From assembly GCA_965230635.1 (NCBI GenBank), contig CBDDLJ010000009.1, forward strand, positions 62,001 to 126,000: a stretch of DNA of 64,000 nt. The letters run 5' to 3'. Of the stretch, positions 54,652-63,578 are shown in pieces; the first letter of the stretch is position 1, and each line of letters begins with the position of its first letter. A program made the translations under genes and the position numbers. The DNA is from CBDDLJ01 sp965230635 (GTDB lineage Bacteria; Pseudomonadota; Gammaproteobacteria; UBA1113). Below the pieces are notes generated by a model. That model had not been told where the DNA came from. It saw only the letters and a program-made list of their open reading frames with translations, and searched no databases.

Positions 54652-55659
54652 ATGGCTAACCGTTACACAAACATCATCCGCTGGTTAACGCATGATGTTG
54701 GGCATAAAATTAAAACTATTCATCCTGTCTCGGGTGATGCGAGCTTCCGTCGCTACTTTCGCATAGAAACAGAAGCAGGTTGCTATATTTTAATGGATGC
54801 ACCTCCTGAACATGAGCCTCTTGACTCTTATTTAAACATTACCACACTTTTTCAGCAAAATAATATTACTGTGCCACAAATTTTTGCGCAAAATTTAAAG
54901 CAAGGATTTTTGTTATTATCCGATTTTGGTGATAATACACTATTGCGTAGTTTGACACCAAGTAACGCAGACTCTCTTTATAAAAAGTCATTGCAAACCT
55001 TAATCAATATTCAATTGTGCCCATCTAAGACTCACAATTTGCCTGCCTACGATAGTGAATTCATGCAACGTGAACTACAATTATTTCATGAATGGTTTTT
55101 ACAAAAACAATTAAATTTACAATTATCACCATCTGAAGAACAATTATTAAACCATAGCTACCAATGTATTATTGATCAGGTCACCTCTCAAGCTTATTGT
55201 TGCGTACATCGTGATTATCACTCACGCAATTTATTGTCATTAGCAGAGGATCATATTGGTGTCATTGATTTTCAAGATGCCGTGCATGGTCCAATAAGTT
55301 ACGATATTGTCTCATTGCTAAAAGATTGTTACATCGATTGGCCAGAAGAGTCTGTGCAAAAATGGCTTAAATATTATTGGGAATTAGCTAAGGCAACATC
55401 ACTTCCTGCAATGAATTTTGACGAATTACAAAATGATTTTTTTTGGGCAGGGTATCAACGACATTTGAAAGCGATTGGCATTTTCGCACGTTTAAATATA
55501 TTGTATAAAAAACCTTCTTTTTTACGCAGTATTCCTAGGGCAATTAATTACTTATCTCCCAACCATCATTATGAGCAAAAACTTTCCAATTTTTATCGTT
55601 TCTTGCAAGAGCGCATACTCCCCGCTATCCGTCAGCAAAATATTGAATACGCATCATGA
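54652..55659 (+). CDS. amgK: N-acetylmuramate/N-acetylglucosamine kinase AmgK
   Basis: Sugar 1-kinase of the aminoglycoside-phosphotransferase fold in the peptidoglycan recycling pathway described in Pseudomonas: it phosphorylates recovered MurNAc at the anomeric position. The 335 residues contain the early DASFRRYFRIE block, a catalytic loop CVHRDYHSRNLL with the H-x-D----N pattern, and the metal-binding IGVIDFQDAVHGP. The ATG is preceded by AAGGG. It overlaps murU by four bases (ATGA) and lies divergent to lptD, exactly as in Pseudomonas. Assignment rests on this context and on the motifs. Confidence 0.92.
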   Translation: MANRYTNIIRWLTHDVGHKIKTIHPVSGDASFRRYFRIETEAGCYILMDAPPEHEPLDSYLNITTLFQQNNITVPQIFAQNLKQGFLLLSDFGDNTLLRSLTPSNADSLYKKSLQTLINIQLCPSKTHNLPAYDSEFMQRELQLFHEWFLQKQLNLQLSPSEEQLLNHSYQCIIDQVTSQAYCCVHRDYHSRNLLSLAEDHIGVIDFQDAVHGPISYDIVSLLKDCYIDWPEESVQKWLKYYWELAKATSLPAMNFDELQNDFFWAGYQRHLKAIGIFARLNILYKKPSFLRSIPRAINYLSPNHHYEQKLSNFYRFLQERILPAIRQQNIEYAS

Positions 55660-56300
55660 AGGCGATGATTTTAGCAGCTGGTTACGGCAAACGGCTTTAC
55701 CCATTAACAGCAAAAACACCGAAACCGTTAATTGAAATCGATGGCGAACCACTACTAGTTAACCTAATTAAACGGTTAGCAAGCCAAGGTTTTCGAGAAA
55801 TTGTTGTTAATGTCTCTTACTTGGCTGAAAAAATCATTGATTGTATAGGAAATGGTCACCACTTTGGCGTCTCCGTTGTTTATTCCAAAGAAGAAAAACC
55901 CTTGGAAACAGGGGGTGGTATTTATCGCGCATTGCCTTTATTGGGCAATGAACCTTTTCTTGTTGTTAATGGTGATATTTTAACTGATTACCCGTTTGCC
56001 AAGGCCAACGCACCGTTAACCAAGCCTGCACATCTTATTTTAATTGATCAAAAGATAGATGGAAAAAGCGGAGACTTTGCTTTAAATGATGGCTTAGCAA
56101 CCCTGGATGGTAAAAAAAAATACACTTTTAGCGGTATCGCGGTTTACCAGCCAACATTTTTTGATAACTGCCACGCGGGCAGCTTTTCGGTTACACCCCT
56201 ACTAAAACAATTCATACAACAAAAGCAAGTCAGTGCTGAATTGTACCATGGAAAATGGTGTGATATTGGCCACATTTCACGGTTAAAACCTTGGTTATAG
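55656..56300 (+). CDS. murU: N-acetylmuramate alpha-1-phosphate uridylyltransferase MurU
   Basis: Transfers UMP to MurNAc-1-phosphate, giving UDP-MurNAc directly and bypassing the fosfomycin-sensitive MurA step. The 214-residue nucleotidyltransferase has the N-terminal MILAAGYGKRLYPLTAKTPK signature with KPLIEIDG, the LETGGGIYRALPLLG segment and the metal-binding VVNGDILTDYP. The length is close to Pseudomonas MurU. Translational coupling to amgK (four-base overlap) supports the pairing. A small hairpin follows the gene. Confidence 0.93.
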   Translation: MKAMILAAGYGKRLYPLTAKTPKPLIEIDGEPLLVNLIKRLASQGFREIVVNVSYLAEKIIDCIGNGHHFGVSVVYSKEEKPLETGGGIYRALPLLGNEPFLVVNGDILTDYPFAKANAPLTKPAHLILIDQKIDGKSGDFALNDGLATLDGKKKYTFSGIAVYQPTFFDNCHAGSFSVTPLLKQFIQQKQVSAELYHGKWCDIGHISRLKPWL

Positions 56301-56346
56301 CTACCATAAGCTGTTAGAATTAACCCTTATTATTAACCTTTGAATC

Positions 56347-56362
56347 AACCAATCGTTTGGTT
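56347..56362 (+). terminator. Weak hairpin downstream of murU
   Basis: AACCAA and TTGGTT (6 bp, TCGT loop) lie 47 bases after the murU stop and are followed by a few T residues. A weak terminator is possible. Confidence 0.3.
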
Positions 56363-56447
56363 TTAAAGGAAAATTATCATCCTAAACAAAAGATGTAAGA
56401 AATGATAAATAAAGCTATTGCAAGCTAAGAACTATGCTATAGTTAGG

Positions 56448-56470
56448 TCATTTTCAACGATTGAAAGTGA
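56448..56470 (+). promoter_or_regulatory. Inverted repeat upstream of the receiver gene
   Basis: TCATTTTCAA and TTGAAAGTGA flank a 3-base spacer and match as reverse complements at nine of ten positions (the tenth can be a wobble pair in RNA). It is 36 bases before the GTG start. It may be an operator, or a hairpin that shields the leader. Confidence 0.45.
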
Positions 56471-56505
56471 CCATAAAATAAATGTTAATTATGGAGAATT
56501 AAAAC

Positions 56506-56907
56506 GTGTCGACACTTGAACAAGCAGCCAAACTGAGCGCATTATTGGTAGAAGATGAACCCTCTGTTCAGTTGGTTACAAAAGCAAATTTAGAAGACAT
56601 TGGTTTCACTGTTGATGTTGTCAAAAGTGGTGAAGAAGCCATAACTCTCACAAAAAATAAACAATACGATATCATATTTATGGATATAGGCTTACCCGGT
56701 ATGGATGGCGCTATAACCACCTATGAAATCCGGAAGATAGAACAACGATTAAATATAAAGCCCCATATTGTTGTTGCAGTGACAGCAAACAATACCGAAG
56801 AATGCAAAAAACACTGCATTAAAATGGGAATCAATGAAGTGATTATGAAACCATTAAAACCAGAAAAAATTGAAGAAATAAAAAAAAGATTACTAAATGA
56901 ATTATAA
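56506..56907 (+). CDS. Stand-alone response-regulator receiver protein
   Basis: A 133-residue CheY-like single-domain protein. Visible receiver residues are E16-D17 in LLVEDEP, the phospho-acceptor D60 in IIFMDIGLPGMDG, T93 in VAVTANN and K115 in IMKPLKPEK. There is no output domain, so it probably acts by phospho-relay or protein contact. Translation starts at GTG 56506, with TGGAGA upstream. No histidine kinase gene is adjacent; many Legionellales carry similar orphan receivers paired with hybrid kinases elsewhere. It is preceded by an inverted repeat. Confidence 0.88.
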   Translation: MSTLEQAAKLSALLVEDEPSVQLVTKANLEDIGFTVDVVKSGEEAITLTKNKQYDIIFMDIGLPGMDGAITTYEIRKIEQRLNIKPHIVVAVTANNTEECKKHCIKMGINEVIMKPLKPEKIEEIKKRLLNEL

Positions 56908-57013
56908 TTCACTTTCTATGCATAGATGGATAAGCGTAATAAATATTGTTCATTACTAGGTTAAACCTTTTTCAAAGGTACAATAGGGTGAATTTACATC
57001 ATATTGCTACAAA

Positions 57014-57667
57014 CTAAAAATAATATGCCGTTTTCGTCATTACTTTAGAAATAGCCTGCATTGTGCATTTTATTGGTAATGGCAATTCTGCTGCCCCAGC
57101 TTGATTGGCAGCATCCGCATGACAACCTTCATCAATTTTCATTTGTTCTATTATCTTTGCTGTTTTCTTGTCTTGCTCTGGTAACCGTTCTAAGTGTAAT
57201 TGTAAATGCTGCATGACTTGTTGTTCTGTTTCCTCAACAAAACCTAGGCTCCATTTATCTCCTGCCATACCAGCAATAGCACCTAACATCAATGATCCTA
57301 AATACCAAAATACATTTAAATAACTTTTATGGCTATCCAACTCATAGAGACGTTGTGCACACCAAGCAAGATGATCATTTTCCTCTAATGCGCATTGCAT
57401 CATTTTTTGTTTTACCTCGTCACTACGTGCAGCTAAGGCTTGCCCTTGATATAACCCTTGTGCAGCAACTTCTCCAGCATGATTTACCCGCATTAAACCT
57501 GCGACATGTTTTTTTTCAGTTTGCGTCATTTCACTATCGGACACTTTTTCAGCTGGATTTTCACGCCCTGTTGTTACAGGACTGCCAAGTAAGGTTTGAA
57601 CGCCTTGATCAAAATGCATTAATACTTTATCGAAAAAAGAGTATTGTCTATCTTTGGCAAAAAACAT
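57014..57667 (-). CDS. coq7: Demethoxyubiquinone hydroxylase Coq7 (UbiF-type step)
   Basis: Di-iron monooxygenase that hydroxylates the demethoxy-ubiquinone ring near the end of ubiquinone synthesis. From ATG at 57667 it has 217 residues, close to the bacterial Coq7 length; an in-frame TTG six bases earlier is less likely. Di-iron ligands are recognisable in NHAGEVAAQGLYQGQ, in CALEENDHLAW and in the C-terminal KIDEGCHADAANQAGA, matching the E----E--H and E--H ferritin-like pattern. Its ATG overlaps the stop of the VOC gene by one base (TAATG). ubiE at 16331 is another gene of this pathway. Confidence 0.94.
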   Translation of the reverse strand: MFFAKDRQYSFFDKVLMHFDQGVQTLLGSPVTTGRENPAEKVSDSEMTQTEKKHVAGLMRVNHAGEVAAQGLYQGQALAARSDEVKQKMMQCALEENDHLAWCAQRLYELDSHKSYLNVFWYLGSLMLGAIAGMAGDKWSLGFVEETEQQVMQHLQLHLERLPEQDKKTAKIIEQMKIDEGCHADAANQAGAAELPLPIKCTMQAISKVMTKTAYYF

Positions 57668-58062
57668 TAGCAAGCTCCAATGCGAGGATGAAACATAAAC
57701 TGAATTTGGTTGCCTTCTGGATCTTCACAATAAAAACTTTTTGAACCATCACGGTGTGTATTAACCGCTCGCAAATTGGCGACATTTCGTTGAGCCATAT
57801 AATGATACCATTCATCTACAGCATTTGCTGTCGCAAGTAAAAATCCCATGTGATCCAGTGATTGTTTCTGTCCACTATGATCTTTTTCTTCTTTATGTAG
57901 CGCGATATTATCCATGCCTGATGTTAAATAAACATTGTCTTCATCAGGTTGCCAATCCAATTTGAATCCTAATATATCTATGTAAAAATGTTGCATTACT
58001 ACCAAATCATCTACACGCAAAGCAATATGGCGTAATCCTAGAAAGTGTTTCGGTTTTATCAC
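57667..58062 (-). CDS. VOC-family (glyoxalase/dioxygenase fold) protein
   Basis: A small metalloprotein of the vicinal-oxygen-chelate superfamily, with the usual paired beta-alpha-beta-beta-beta modules. Visible features are LGLRHIALRVDDLVVMQHFY at the N-terminus, an MGFLLATANAVDEW central strand and a C-terminal SKSFYCEDPEGNQIQFMFH block whose Glu and His positions resemble VOC metal ligands. The substrate is unknown. GTG at 58062 (131 residues, GGAAG upstream) is favoured; ATG at 58080 (137 residues) lies inside the preceding gene and lacks a ribosome binding site. It is tightly coupled to coq7. Confidence 0.85.
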   Translation of the reverse strand: MIKPKHFLGLRHIALRVDDLVVMQHFYIDILGFKLDWQPDEDNVYLTSGMDNIALHKEEKDHSGQKQSLDHMGFLLATANAVDEWYHYMAQRNVANLRAVNTHRDGSKSFYCEDPEGNQIQFMFHPRIGAC

Positions 58063-58064
58063 GT

Positions 58065-58247
58065 TTAAAAATCTTCCCATATTTCTGAATTATCGTCTTT
58101 TTGTACAGCCTGATCGCGTAACAACGTAATACGCTCATATTTTTTACGCTCTTGACGTTGGCTGTCTGACTCTGCTATTTCTTGTCTTAACTCACCTAGA
58201 AATTGATCAATGTCACTAACGTAATGTTTATTTATTTTTTGCCTCAT
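58065..58247 (-). CDS. Small conserved hypothetical protein
   Basis: A 60-residue charged, helical protein of unknown function. ATG at 58247 has a GAGGT ribosome binding site eight bases upstream and is preferred over an in-frame start at 58298. The sequence (INKHYVSDIDQFLGELRQEI and following, then a basic QERKKYERI and an acidic end SEIWEDF) resembles short cytoplasmic proteins of about 60 residues seen next to VOC or metabolic genes in Coxiella-like genomes, but I cannot name it. It overlaps the alternative VOC start and is probably the first gene of the set with coq7. Confidence 0.65.
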   Translation of the reverse strand: MRQKINKHYVSDIDQFLGELRQEIAESDSQRQERKKYERITLLRDQAVQKDDNSEIWEDF

Positions 58248-58482
58248 TTCGGTTACCTCTATAGCAATGGATAGTAGATTATAACAAAATACCGCCACGC
58301 TTCAGCATTTTTCTCAAAGCCTGTCTTGTTGAAGCAAGATTATAGCAAAAACTGACTCGACAATGATCTCTTAGTAGCTGAAAAGACATTTTTTATACAA
58401 TTGGCAGCAACAGCACAAATGCGCTAAGATTAGTCTTTAACGATGAATACGTCGAACGATAATTGTTATCAAGGTAATTTTA

Positions 58483-59790
58483 ATGAATGACGATGAAAAT
58501 ATCAACAGCTCTGTTCCTCATTTGACCACTGCATTAACAGGACCATTGCTTGAGATAGAAAAAGTGTTTCTCAAGCAACAAGTCCAAATTGAAACATGGT
58601 TTCGTCACGCTTGGATAAAAACACCTGCGCCAATACAAAGTTCTGTTGATTTGCGTAATGCAGGGTTTAAATTAGCCCCAGTCGATACAAATTTGTTTCC
58701 AGGTGGCTTTAACAATTTAAGCAAAGATACACTGCCTTTATCAATTCAAGCGATTCAAGCAACACTTGCTTTAACGTTTCGTAATTGTGATAAAATCGTG
58801 ATCATTCCAGAGAATCATACACGTAATATTCCCTATCTTGAAAGCTTAGCAACATTTCAATATATTCTGATACAAGCTGGATTTAATACACGTATTGGTT
58901 CATTACTGCCCGACCTGACAACACCGTTGACTATTGATCTACCCTCGGGAAATAAAATCACGTTACACCCGTTAAAACAACAGCAAAGAAAAATTTATGT
59001 AGAAAATTTTTCTCCCTGTTTGATTATTTTAAATAATGATCTTTCCGAAGGGACACCAGCAATATTACAAAACAATCAACAAATCATTCGTCCTCCTACT
59101 GAATTAGGTTGGTCAAACCGGCTAAAATCGACTCATTTTTCTTACTACAATGATGTTGCCATTGAATTTGCAAAACTTGTTAATATTGATCCTTGGTTTA
59201 TTAACCCACTTTTCATGACTTGTGATAATATTGACTTTAAAACGCGTGAAGGCGAACATTGTGTTGTTGAAACAGCAGAAAAATTGTTTGAAAAAATCAA
59301 GAAAAAATATCAAGAACATAGCATCAAAACAGCACCTTTCATTATTATCAAGGCTGATGCAGGCACCTATGGCATGGGTGTTATGACAGTTACTGACCCA
59401 CAACAAATTCTAGAACTCAATCGCAAACAACGCTCTCGTTTATCTGCTCGCAAAGGCACAAAAAATGTTGATCGTTTCATTCTTCAAGAAGGTGTTTATA
59501 CTTTTGAAACCGTTGAACCTGACAATGCCGTTGCCGAACCTGTTGTTTATATGCTAGGCAATCATGTTGTTGGTGGCTTTTATCGAGTGCACAGTGAGCG
59601 CGGACCAAATGAAAATTTGAACTCGCCTGGCATGCATTTTAAACCATTGGCATTTGCTAAACCTTGTAATATATCAAACGAGAATTTCTCAGATAACGAA
59701 AATCAAAATCGCTTCTATGCTTATAGTGTCATCGCGCGACTGGCTTTGCTCGCTGCAGCAAAAGAATTAAAAGCCATTACAAATGGATAA
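58483..59790 (+). CDS. gshA: Glutamate-cysteine ligase (Acidithiobacillus-type)
   Basis: Forms gamma-glutamylcysteine, the first step of glutathione synthesis. The 435-residue sequence does not follow the E. coli GshA pattern but the separate family described from Acidithiobacillus ferrooxidans, which is common in Coxiella and Legionella relatives. The N-terminal segment LTTALTGPLLEIEKVFLKQQ, VDLRNAGFKLAPVDTNLFPGG and the central IIIKADAGTYGMGVM with an ATP-grasp-like glycine loop are visible. AAGG lies before ATG at 58483. gshB follows five bases after its stop codon, so both enzymes are made from one transcript. Confidence 0.92.
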   Translation: MNDDENINSSVPHLTTALTGPLLEIEKVFLKQQVQIETWFRHAWIKTPAPIQSSVDLRNAGFKLAPVDTNLFPGGFNNLSKDTLPLSIQAIQATLALTFRNCDKIVIIPENHTRNIPYLESLATFQYILIQAGFNTRIGSLLPDLTTPLTIDLPSGNKITLHPLKQQQRKIYVENFSPCLIILNNDLSEGTPAILQNNQQIIRPPTELGWSNRLKSTHFSYYNDVAIEFAKLVNIDPWFINPLFMTCDNIDFKTREGEHCVVETAEKLFEKIKKKYQEHSIKTAPFIIIKADAGTYGMGVMTVTDPQQILELNRKQRSRLSARKGTKNVDRFILQEGVYTFETVEPDNAVAEPVVYMLGNHVVGGFYRVHSERGPNENLNSPGMHFKPLAFAKPCNISNENFSDNENQNRFYAYSVIARLALLAAAKELKAITNG

Positions 59791-59795
59791 TCACT

Positions 59796-60740
59796 ATGAC
59801 GATTAAACTTGGTGTTTTAATGGATCCAATTGCAAACATTACCATTAAAAAAGATTCCACCTTTGCTATTTTATTAGAAGCACAGCAACGTGGATGGAAA
59901 ATTTTTTACATGGAACAAAAAGATTTGTTCTTACAAGACGGCATAGTACATGCTCAAATGAAAAGCTTACAACTCTTTGATAATCCTAAGCAATGGTTCT
60001 CTCTACATGAAATCAATGATGTATCCGTTAATGATTTAGATATCATTTTAATGCGAAAAGATCCACCATTTGATATGGAATACATTTATACAACTTATTT
60101 ACTAGAGTTAATTGAAAAAAAAGGCACTCTAGTTGTAAATAGCCCGCAAAGCCTGCGTGATGCGAATGAAAAACTGTTTACTGCTTGGTTTCCACAATGT
60201 TGTCCACAAACATTAGTCTCTTGTAACATGCAACGCTTGCGCGACTTCTTAAAAAAACAACAAGACATTATTGTCAAACCACTAGATAGCATGGGCGGGC
60301 ATTCCATTTTTCGACTGACAGAAAATAGTCCAAATATTAATGCAACATTAGAGTTGATGACAAAAAATGGGAAGCGTCAAATCATGGCACAAACGTTTAT
60401 TCCTGAAATTGTTAACGGTGATAAACGTATTATTTTAATTGATGGCAAACCGATACCTTACGTATTAGCTCGTTTACCTGCAGCGGGTGAAACACGGGCT
60501 AATTTAGCAGCGGGTGGAACAGGTCAAGCACAAGAAATGTCAAAGCATGATCATTGGATATGTCAGCAAGTAGGCCCTGTGCTCTGTGAAAAAAAGATAT
60601 TGCTAGCAGGCTTAGATGTAATTGGTAACTATTTAACAGAAATAAACATAACGAGTCCCACCTGCATCCGCGAAATTGACCGCCATTATAATATCAATAT
60701 CAGTGCGACATTTCTTGACTGCGTTGAGAAATATTTGTAA
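59796..60740 (+). CDS. gshB: Glutathione synthetase
   Basis: Adds glycine to gamma-glutamylcysteine; 314 residues, as in E. coli GshB. ATP-grasp motifs are clear: N-terminal MDPIANITIKKDSTFAIL with the substrate-binding region, LMRKDPPFDMEYIY, VVNSPQSLRDANEKLF, the nucleotide-binding IVKPLDSMGGHSIF, RIILIDGKPIPYVLARLP and the closing GLDVIGNYLTEINITSPT with metal-binding Glu and Asn. GGATAA is just upstream of the ATG. It is paired with gshA in one operon, and gor at 3530 completes the cycle. Confidence 0.96.
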   Translation: MTIKLGVLMDPIANITIKKDSTFAILLEAQQRGWKIFYMEQKDLFLQDGIVHAQMKSLQLFDNPKQWFSLHEINDVSVNDLDIILMRKDPPFDMEYIYTTYLLELIEKKGTLVVNSPQSLRDANEKLFTAWFPQCCPQTLVSCNMQRLRDFLKKQQDIIVKPLDSMGGHSIFRLTENSPNINATLELMTKNGKRQIMAQTFIPEIVNGDKRIILIDGKPIPYVLARLPAAGETRANLAAGGTGQAQEMSKHDHWICQQVGPVLCEKKILLAGLDVIGNYLTEINITSPTCIREIDRHYNINISATFLDCVEKYL

Positions 60741-60820
60741 CTTCCTGAAGCCATTGCTTTTAGCCGCATTCTCCGATATGATGACAATGTTTAGACAATT
60801 TTTCACAGAGAGGTAACTAT

Positions 60821-62266
60821 ATGTCAAAAACCCCAATAACTGTTGCTCATGGTGATGGTATAGGACCAGAAATTATGCAAGCTGTGCTCAATGTTCTTGA
60901 TGCTGCCGGCGCTCAGCTAGATATTGAAACGATAGAAATTGGTGAAAAAGTCTACTTACAAGGCATAAATTCCGGTATTGAACCTTCTGCATGGGATTCT
61001 TTGCGTCGAACTAAAGTTTTTTTAAAAGCCCCCATCACAACACCTCAAGGGGGTGGTTATAAAAGTTTAAATGTTACTATTCGAAAAACACTAGGATTAT
61101 ACGCCAACGTCCGTCCGTGTGTTGCTTATAGCCCTTTTGTCAAAACAAAGCACCATAGCATGGACGTTGTTATCGTCAGAGAAAATGAAGAAGACTTATA
61201 TGCTGGTATCGAACATCAACAAACAAATCAAGTGGTGCAAAGCTTAAAACTTATTACTGTTCCTGGCTGTGAAAAAATAGTACGTTATGCTTTCGAATAC
61301 GCTAAAAGAAATAACAGAAAAAAAGTTACTTGTTTTACCAAAGATAATATTATGAAACTAACCGATGGTTTATTTCATCGGGTTTTTGATGAAATTGCAA
61401 AAGATTACTCTAGCATAGAATCAGAACATTGGATTGTTGATATTGGCTCTGCAAAATTAGCGGATACGCCAGAAGATTTTGATGTTATTGTCACTCTCAA
61501 CCTATACGGTGATATTATTTCTGATATTGCTGCACAGATTGCCGGTTCAGTTGGGCTTGCAGGCTCTGCAAACGTTGGCGCAAATTACGCTATGTTTGAA
61601 GCCATACATGGCTCAGCTCCTCGCCGCGCAAATCAAAACAAAGCAAACCCCTCTGGATTATTATTAGGCGCCGTTATGATGTTAGTGCACATAGGCCAAA
61701 CAGATGTGGCCCAACGCATTCATAATGCATGGTTACGAACGTTAGAGCTTGGGACTCACACCTATGATATTTACAGTGAACAACATAGTAAAAAACAAGT
61801 AGGAACAAAAGAATTTGGACATGAAATAATTAAAAATCTTGGTAAAGAGCCGACACAACTAACAAAAGTTAGCTACAAAAAAACCTCAGAAAATATTCAA
61901 TTGAAAGAAAAGACATCTGTTATTCCTGATCGCAAGCGCGAGTTAATTGGCGTCGACGTCTTTTTATATTGGCAACCAGCTGATATTGAACAGCTAGTCA
62001 AACCACTGCAACAAGCATCAGGAAAAAACATTACATTAAAATTAATCACTAATCGTGGAGTCAAAGTTTGGCCTAATGGTTTACCAGAAACATTTTGTAG
62101 TGACCACTGGCGTTGTCGCTTCATAGGTGAAAATAATAACTTATCCGCTAAAGAAATTGCCGAGTTACTACAACAGATCAGTGCAGCCAATATTGAGTTC
62201 ATCAAAATTGAAAACCTCTATAACTTCGATGGCAAGCCAGGCTATTCATTGGGGCAAGGGGAATAA
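60821..62266 (+). CDS. icd: Isocitrate dehydrogenase, Rickettsia/Thermus type
   Basis: Oxidative decarboxylation of isocitrate to 2-oxoglutarate in the TCA cycle. At 481 residues it is longer than E. coli Icd (416); the extra C-terminal part (about 340-481, with GVDVFLYWQPADIEQLVKPL) matches the additional domain of Thermus and Rickettsia enzymes. Core motifs are AHGDGIGPEIM, the substrate loop YKSLNVTIRKTLGLYANVRP (Ser in the place of the regulatory E. coli serine), IVRENEEDLYAGIEH, a LNLYGDIISDIAAQIAGSVG metal-binding block and the cofactor loop FEAIHGSAPRRA. Cofactor preference (NAD or NADP) was not determined. AGAGAGG precedes the ATG; purU follows with a one-base overlap. Confidence 0.93.
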   Translation: MSKTPITVAHGDGIGPEIMQAVLNVLDAAGAQLDIETIEIGEKVYLQGINSGIEPSAWDSLRRTKVFLKAPITTPQGGGYKSLNVTIRKTLGLYANVRPCVAYSPFVKTKHHSMDVVIVRENEEDLYAGIEHQQTNQVVQSLKLITVPGCEKIVRYAFEYAKRNNRKKVTCFTKDNIMKLTDGLFHRVFDEIAKDYSSIESEHWIVDIGSAKLADTPEDFDVIVTLNLYGDIISDIAAQIAGSVGLAGSANVGANYAMFEAIHGSAPRRANQNKANPSGLLLGAVMMLVHIGQTDVAQRIHNAWLRTLELGTHTYDIYSEQHSKKQVGTKEFGHEIIKNLGKEPTQLTKVSYKKTSENIQLKEKTSVIPDRKRELIGVDVFLYWQPADIEQLVKPLQQASGKNITLKLITNRGVKVWPNGLPETFCSDHWRCRFIGENNNLSAKEIAELLQQISAANIEFIKIENLYNFDGKPGYSLGQGE

Positions 62267-63123
62267 TGAAAGATATCGGTCGCTTACTGGTTACCTGCCC
62301 TGACCAACCAGGCATTGTTGCCAAGATATCGCGCTTCTTCTACAAGCAAGATGCGAATATTATCGAGCTTAATGAGTACACAAGCGGACCAAGTCAAGGA
62401 AAGTTTTTCCTTCGACTTGAGTTCCAGCTCAACCACTTAGCTGATAAGTTAACAGCATTAAAAATGGCATTTTCTGAAAAAGTTGCTGATCCTCTTGGCA
62501 TGACTTGGTCATTACACAATGCAGCAGTAAAAAAAAGAATGGCGATACTTGTCTCTAAGTATGATCATGCTTTATTAGAATTGCTTTGGCTATGGAAAAA
62601 AGGAGAATTATTTGCTGACATCCCCATCATCATCAGTAACCATAATGACTTGGCAGAAACAGCTGCTATGTTTAAGTTACCGTATCAGCACATACCTGTT
62701 ACGCCTAGCAACAAACTAGCAGCAGAAGAGGAAATGTTACGATTAACTGACAAGCAAATTGATTTTGTCGTACTGGCCCGATATATGCAAATCCTTTCAG
62801 AAAAATTTGTAAATCATTATCATAATAAAATTATTAATATACACCACTCATTTTTACCCGCATTTATTGGTGCTGATCCTTATCAACAAGCTTGGGAGCG
62901 TGGTGTTAAAATTATAGGTGCTACTGCACACTATGTAACAAGCGAGCTAGACGCTGGCCCTATCATAAAACAAGATATAGTTCATGTATCACACAAACAT
63001 CAAAAAGAAACGTTACGTCGCTTAGGACGCAACTTGGAGCGGGATGTATTGGCTAAAGCAGTATGTTGGCATCTTGAAGATCGAATTATTGTTGACAATA
63101 ATAAAACAATTGTTTTTAGCTGA
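62266..63123 (+). CDS. purU: Formyltetrahydrofolate deformylase
   Basis: Hydrolyses 10-formyl-THF to formate and THF, balancing one-carbon pools and supplying formate for PurT. The 285 residues have an N-terminal ACT domain (about 5-80, LLVTCPDQPGIVAKISRFFY) that binds glycine or methionine in E. coli and a formyltransferase-like domain with the catalytic NIHHSFLPAFIGADPY block (Asn-x-His-x-Ser----Gly) and GATAHYVTSELDAGPII with the catalytic Asp. The start codon overlaps the icd stop (TAATG), so the two are translationally coupled. Confidence 0.95.
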   Translation: MKDIGRLLVTCPDQPGIVAKISRFFYKQDANIIELNEYTSGPSQGKFFLRLEFQLNHLADKLTALKMAFSEKVADPLGMTWSLHNAAVKKRMAILVSKYDHALLELLWLWKKGELFADIPIIISNHNDLAETAAMFKLPYQHIPVTPSNKLAAEEEMLRLTDKQIDFVVLARYMQILSEKFVNHYHNKIINIHHSFLPAFIGADPYQQAWERGVKIIGATAHYVTSELDAGPIIKQDIVHVSHKHQKETLRRLGRNLERDVLAKAVCWHLEDRIIVDNNKTIVFS

Positions 63124-63247
63124 GTTATACCATAATGATTGTTTACACACTCTGATAATGCGCATGGAATAAATAGAGAACAATACAATAATATTTTCAG
63201 TTTTTTATACTTCGGCCATTATTTTACATCACTAAAATTGATGACAA

Positions 63248-63406
63248 TCAAAAGACAACAAACAACGCCGCAACGGCAGCACTGAGTAACGTGGTAATTA
63301 ATAAGTATCGCACCCATGCATCTAACTCTGTATCAGGTAGTGCTTTTTCACTAAAAATCATATGGTTATCAGATTCTGCTAATAAAGCATTATTAGAAAA
63401 ATTCAT
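63248..63406 (-). CDS. Small tail-anchored membrane protein
   Basis: A 52-residue protein of unknown function with a polar N-terminal half and a C-terminal hydrophobic helix (YLLITTLLSAAVAALFVVF) ending in Phe, so it is probably a tail-anchored inner-membrane peptide. Of two adjacent ATGs (63409 and 63406) the second is better spaced from AGGGGG on the minus strand. The gene lies between convergent purU and divergently located aroE sequence. No family is recognised. Confidence 0.55.
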   Translation of the reverse strand: MNFSNNALLAESDNHMIFSEKALPDTELDAWVRYLLITTLLSAAVAALFVVF

Positions 63407-63578
63407 CATATACCCCCTAATACCTACATTAAACACGATCAATTGGGAGGCACTTTATCATATAATTTGATCAAAATCTAGCTATATTTGTCAAAATGGC
63501 AACTATCCATTAATAACGATACTGGAGACATACGTATTAGTGATACCCTTTAGAACTAAACAAAATGACTTGTTACTG

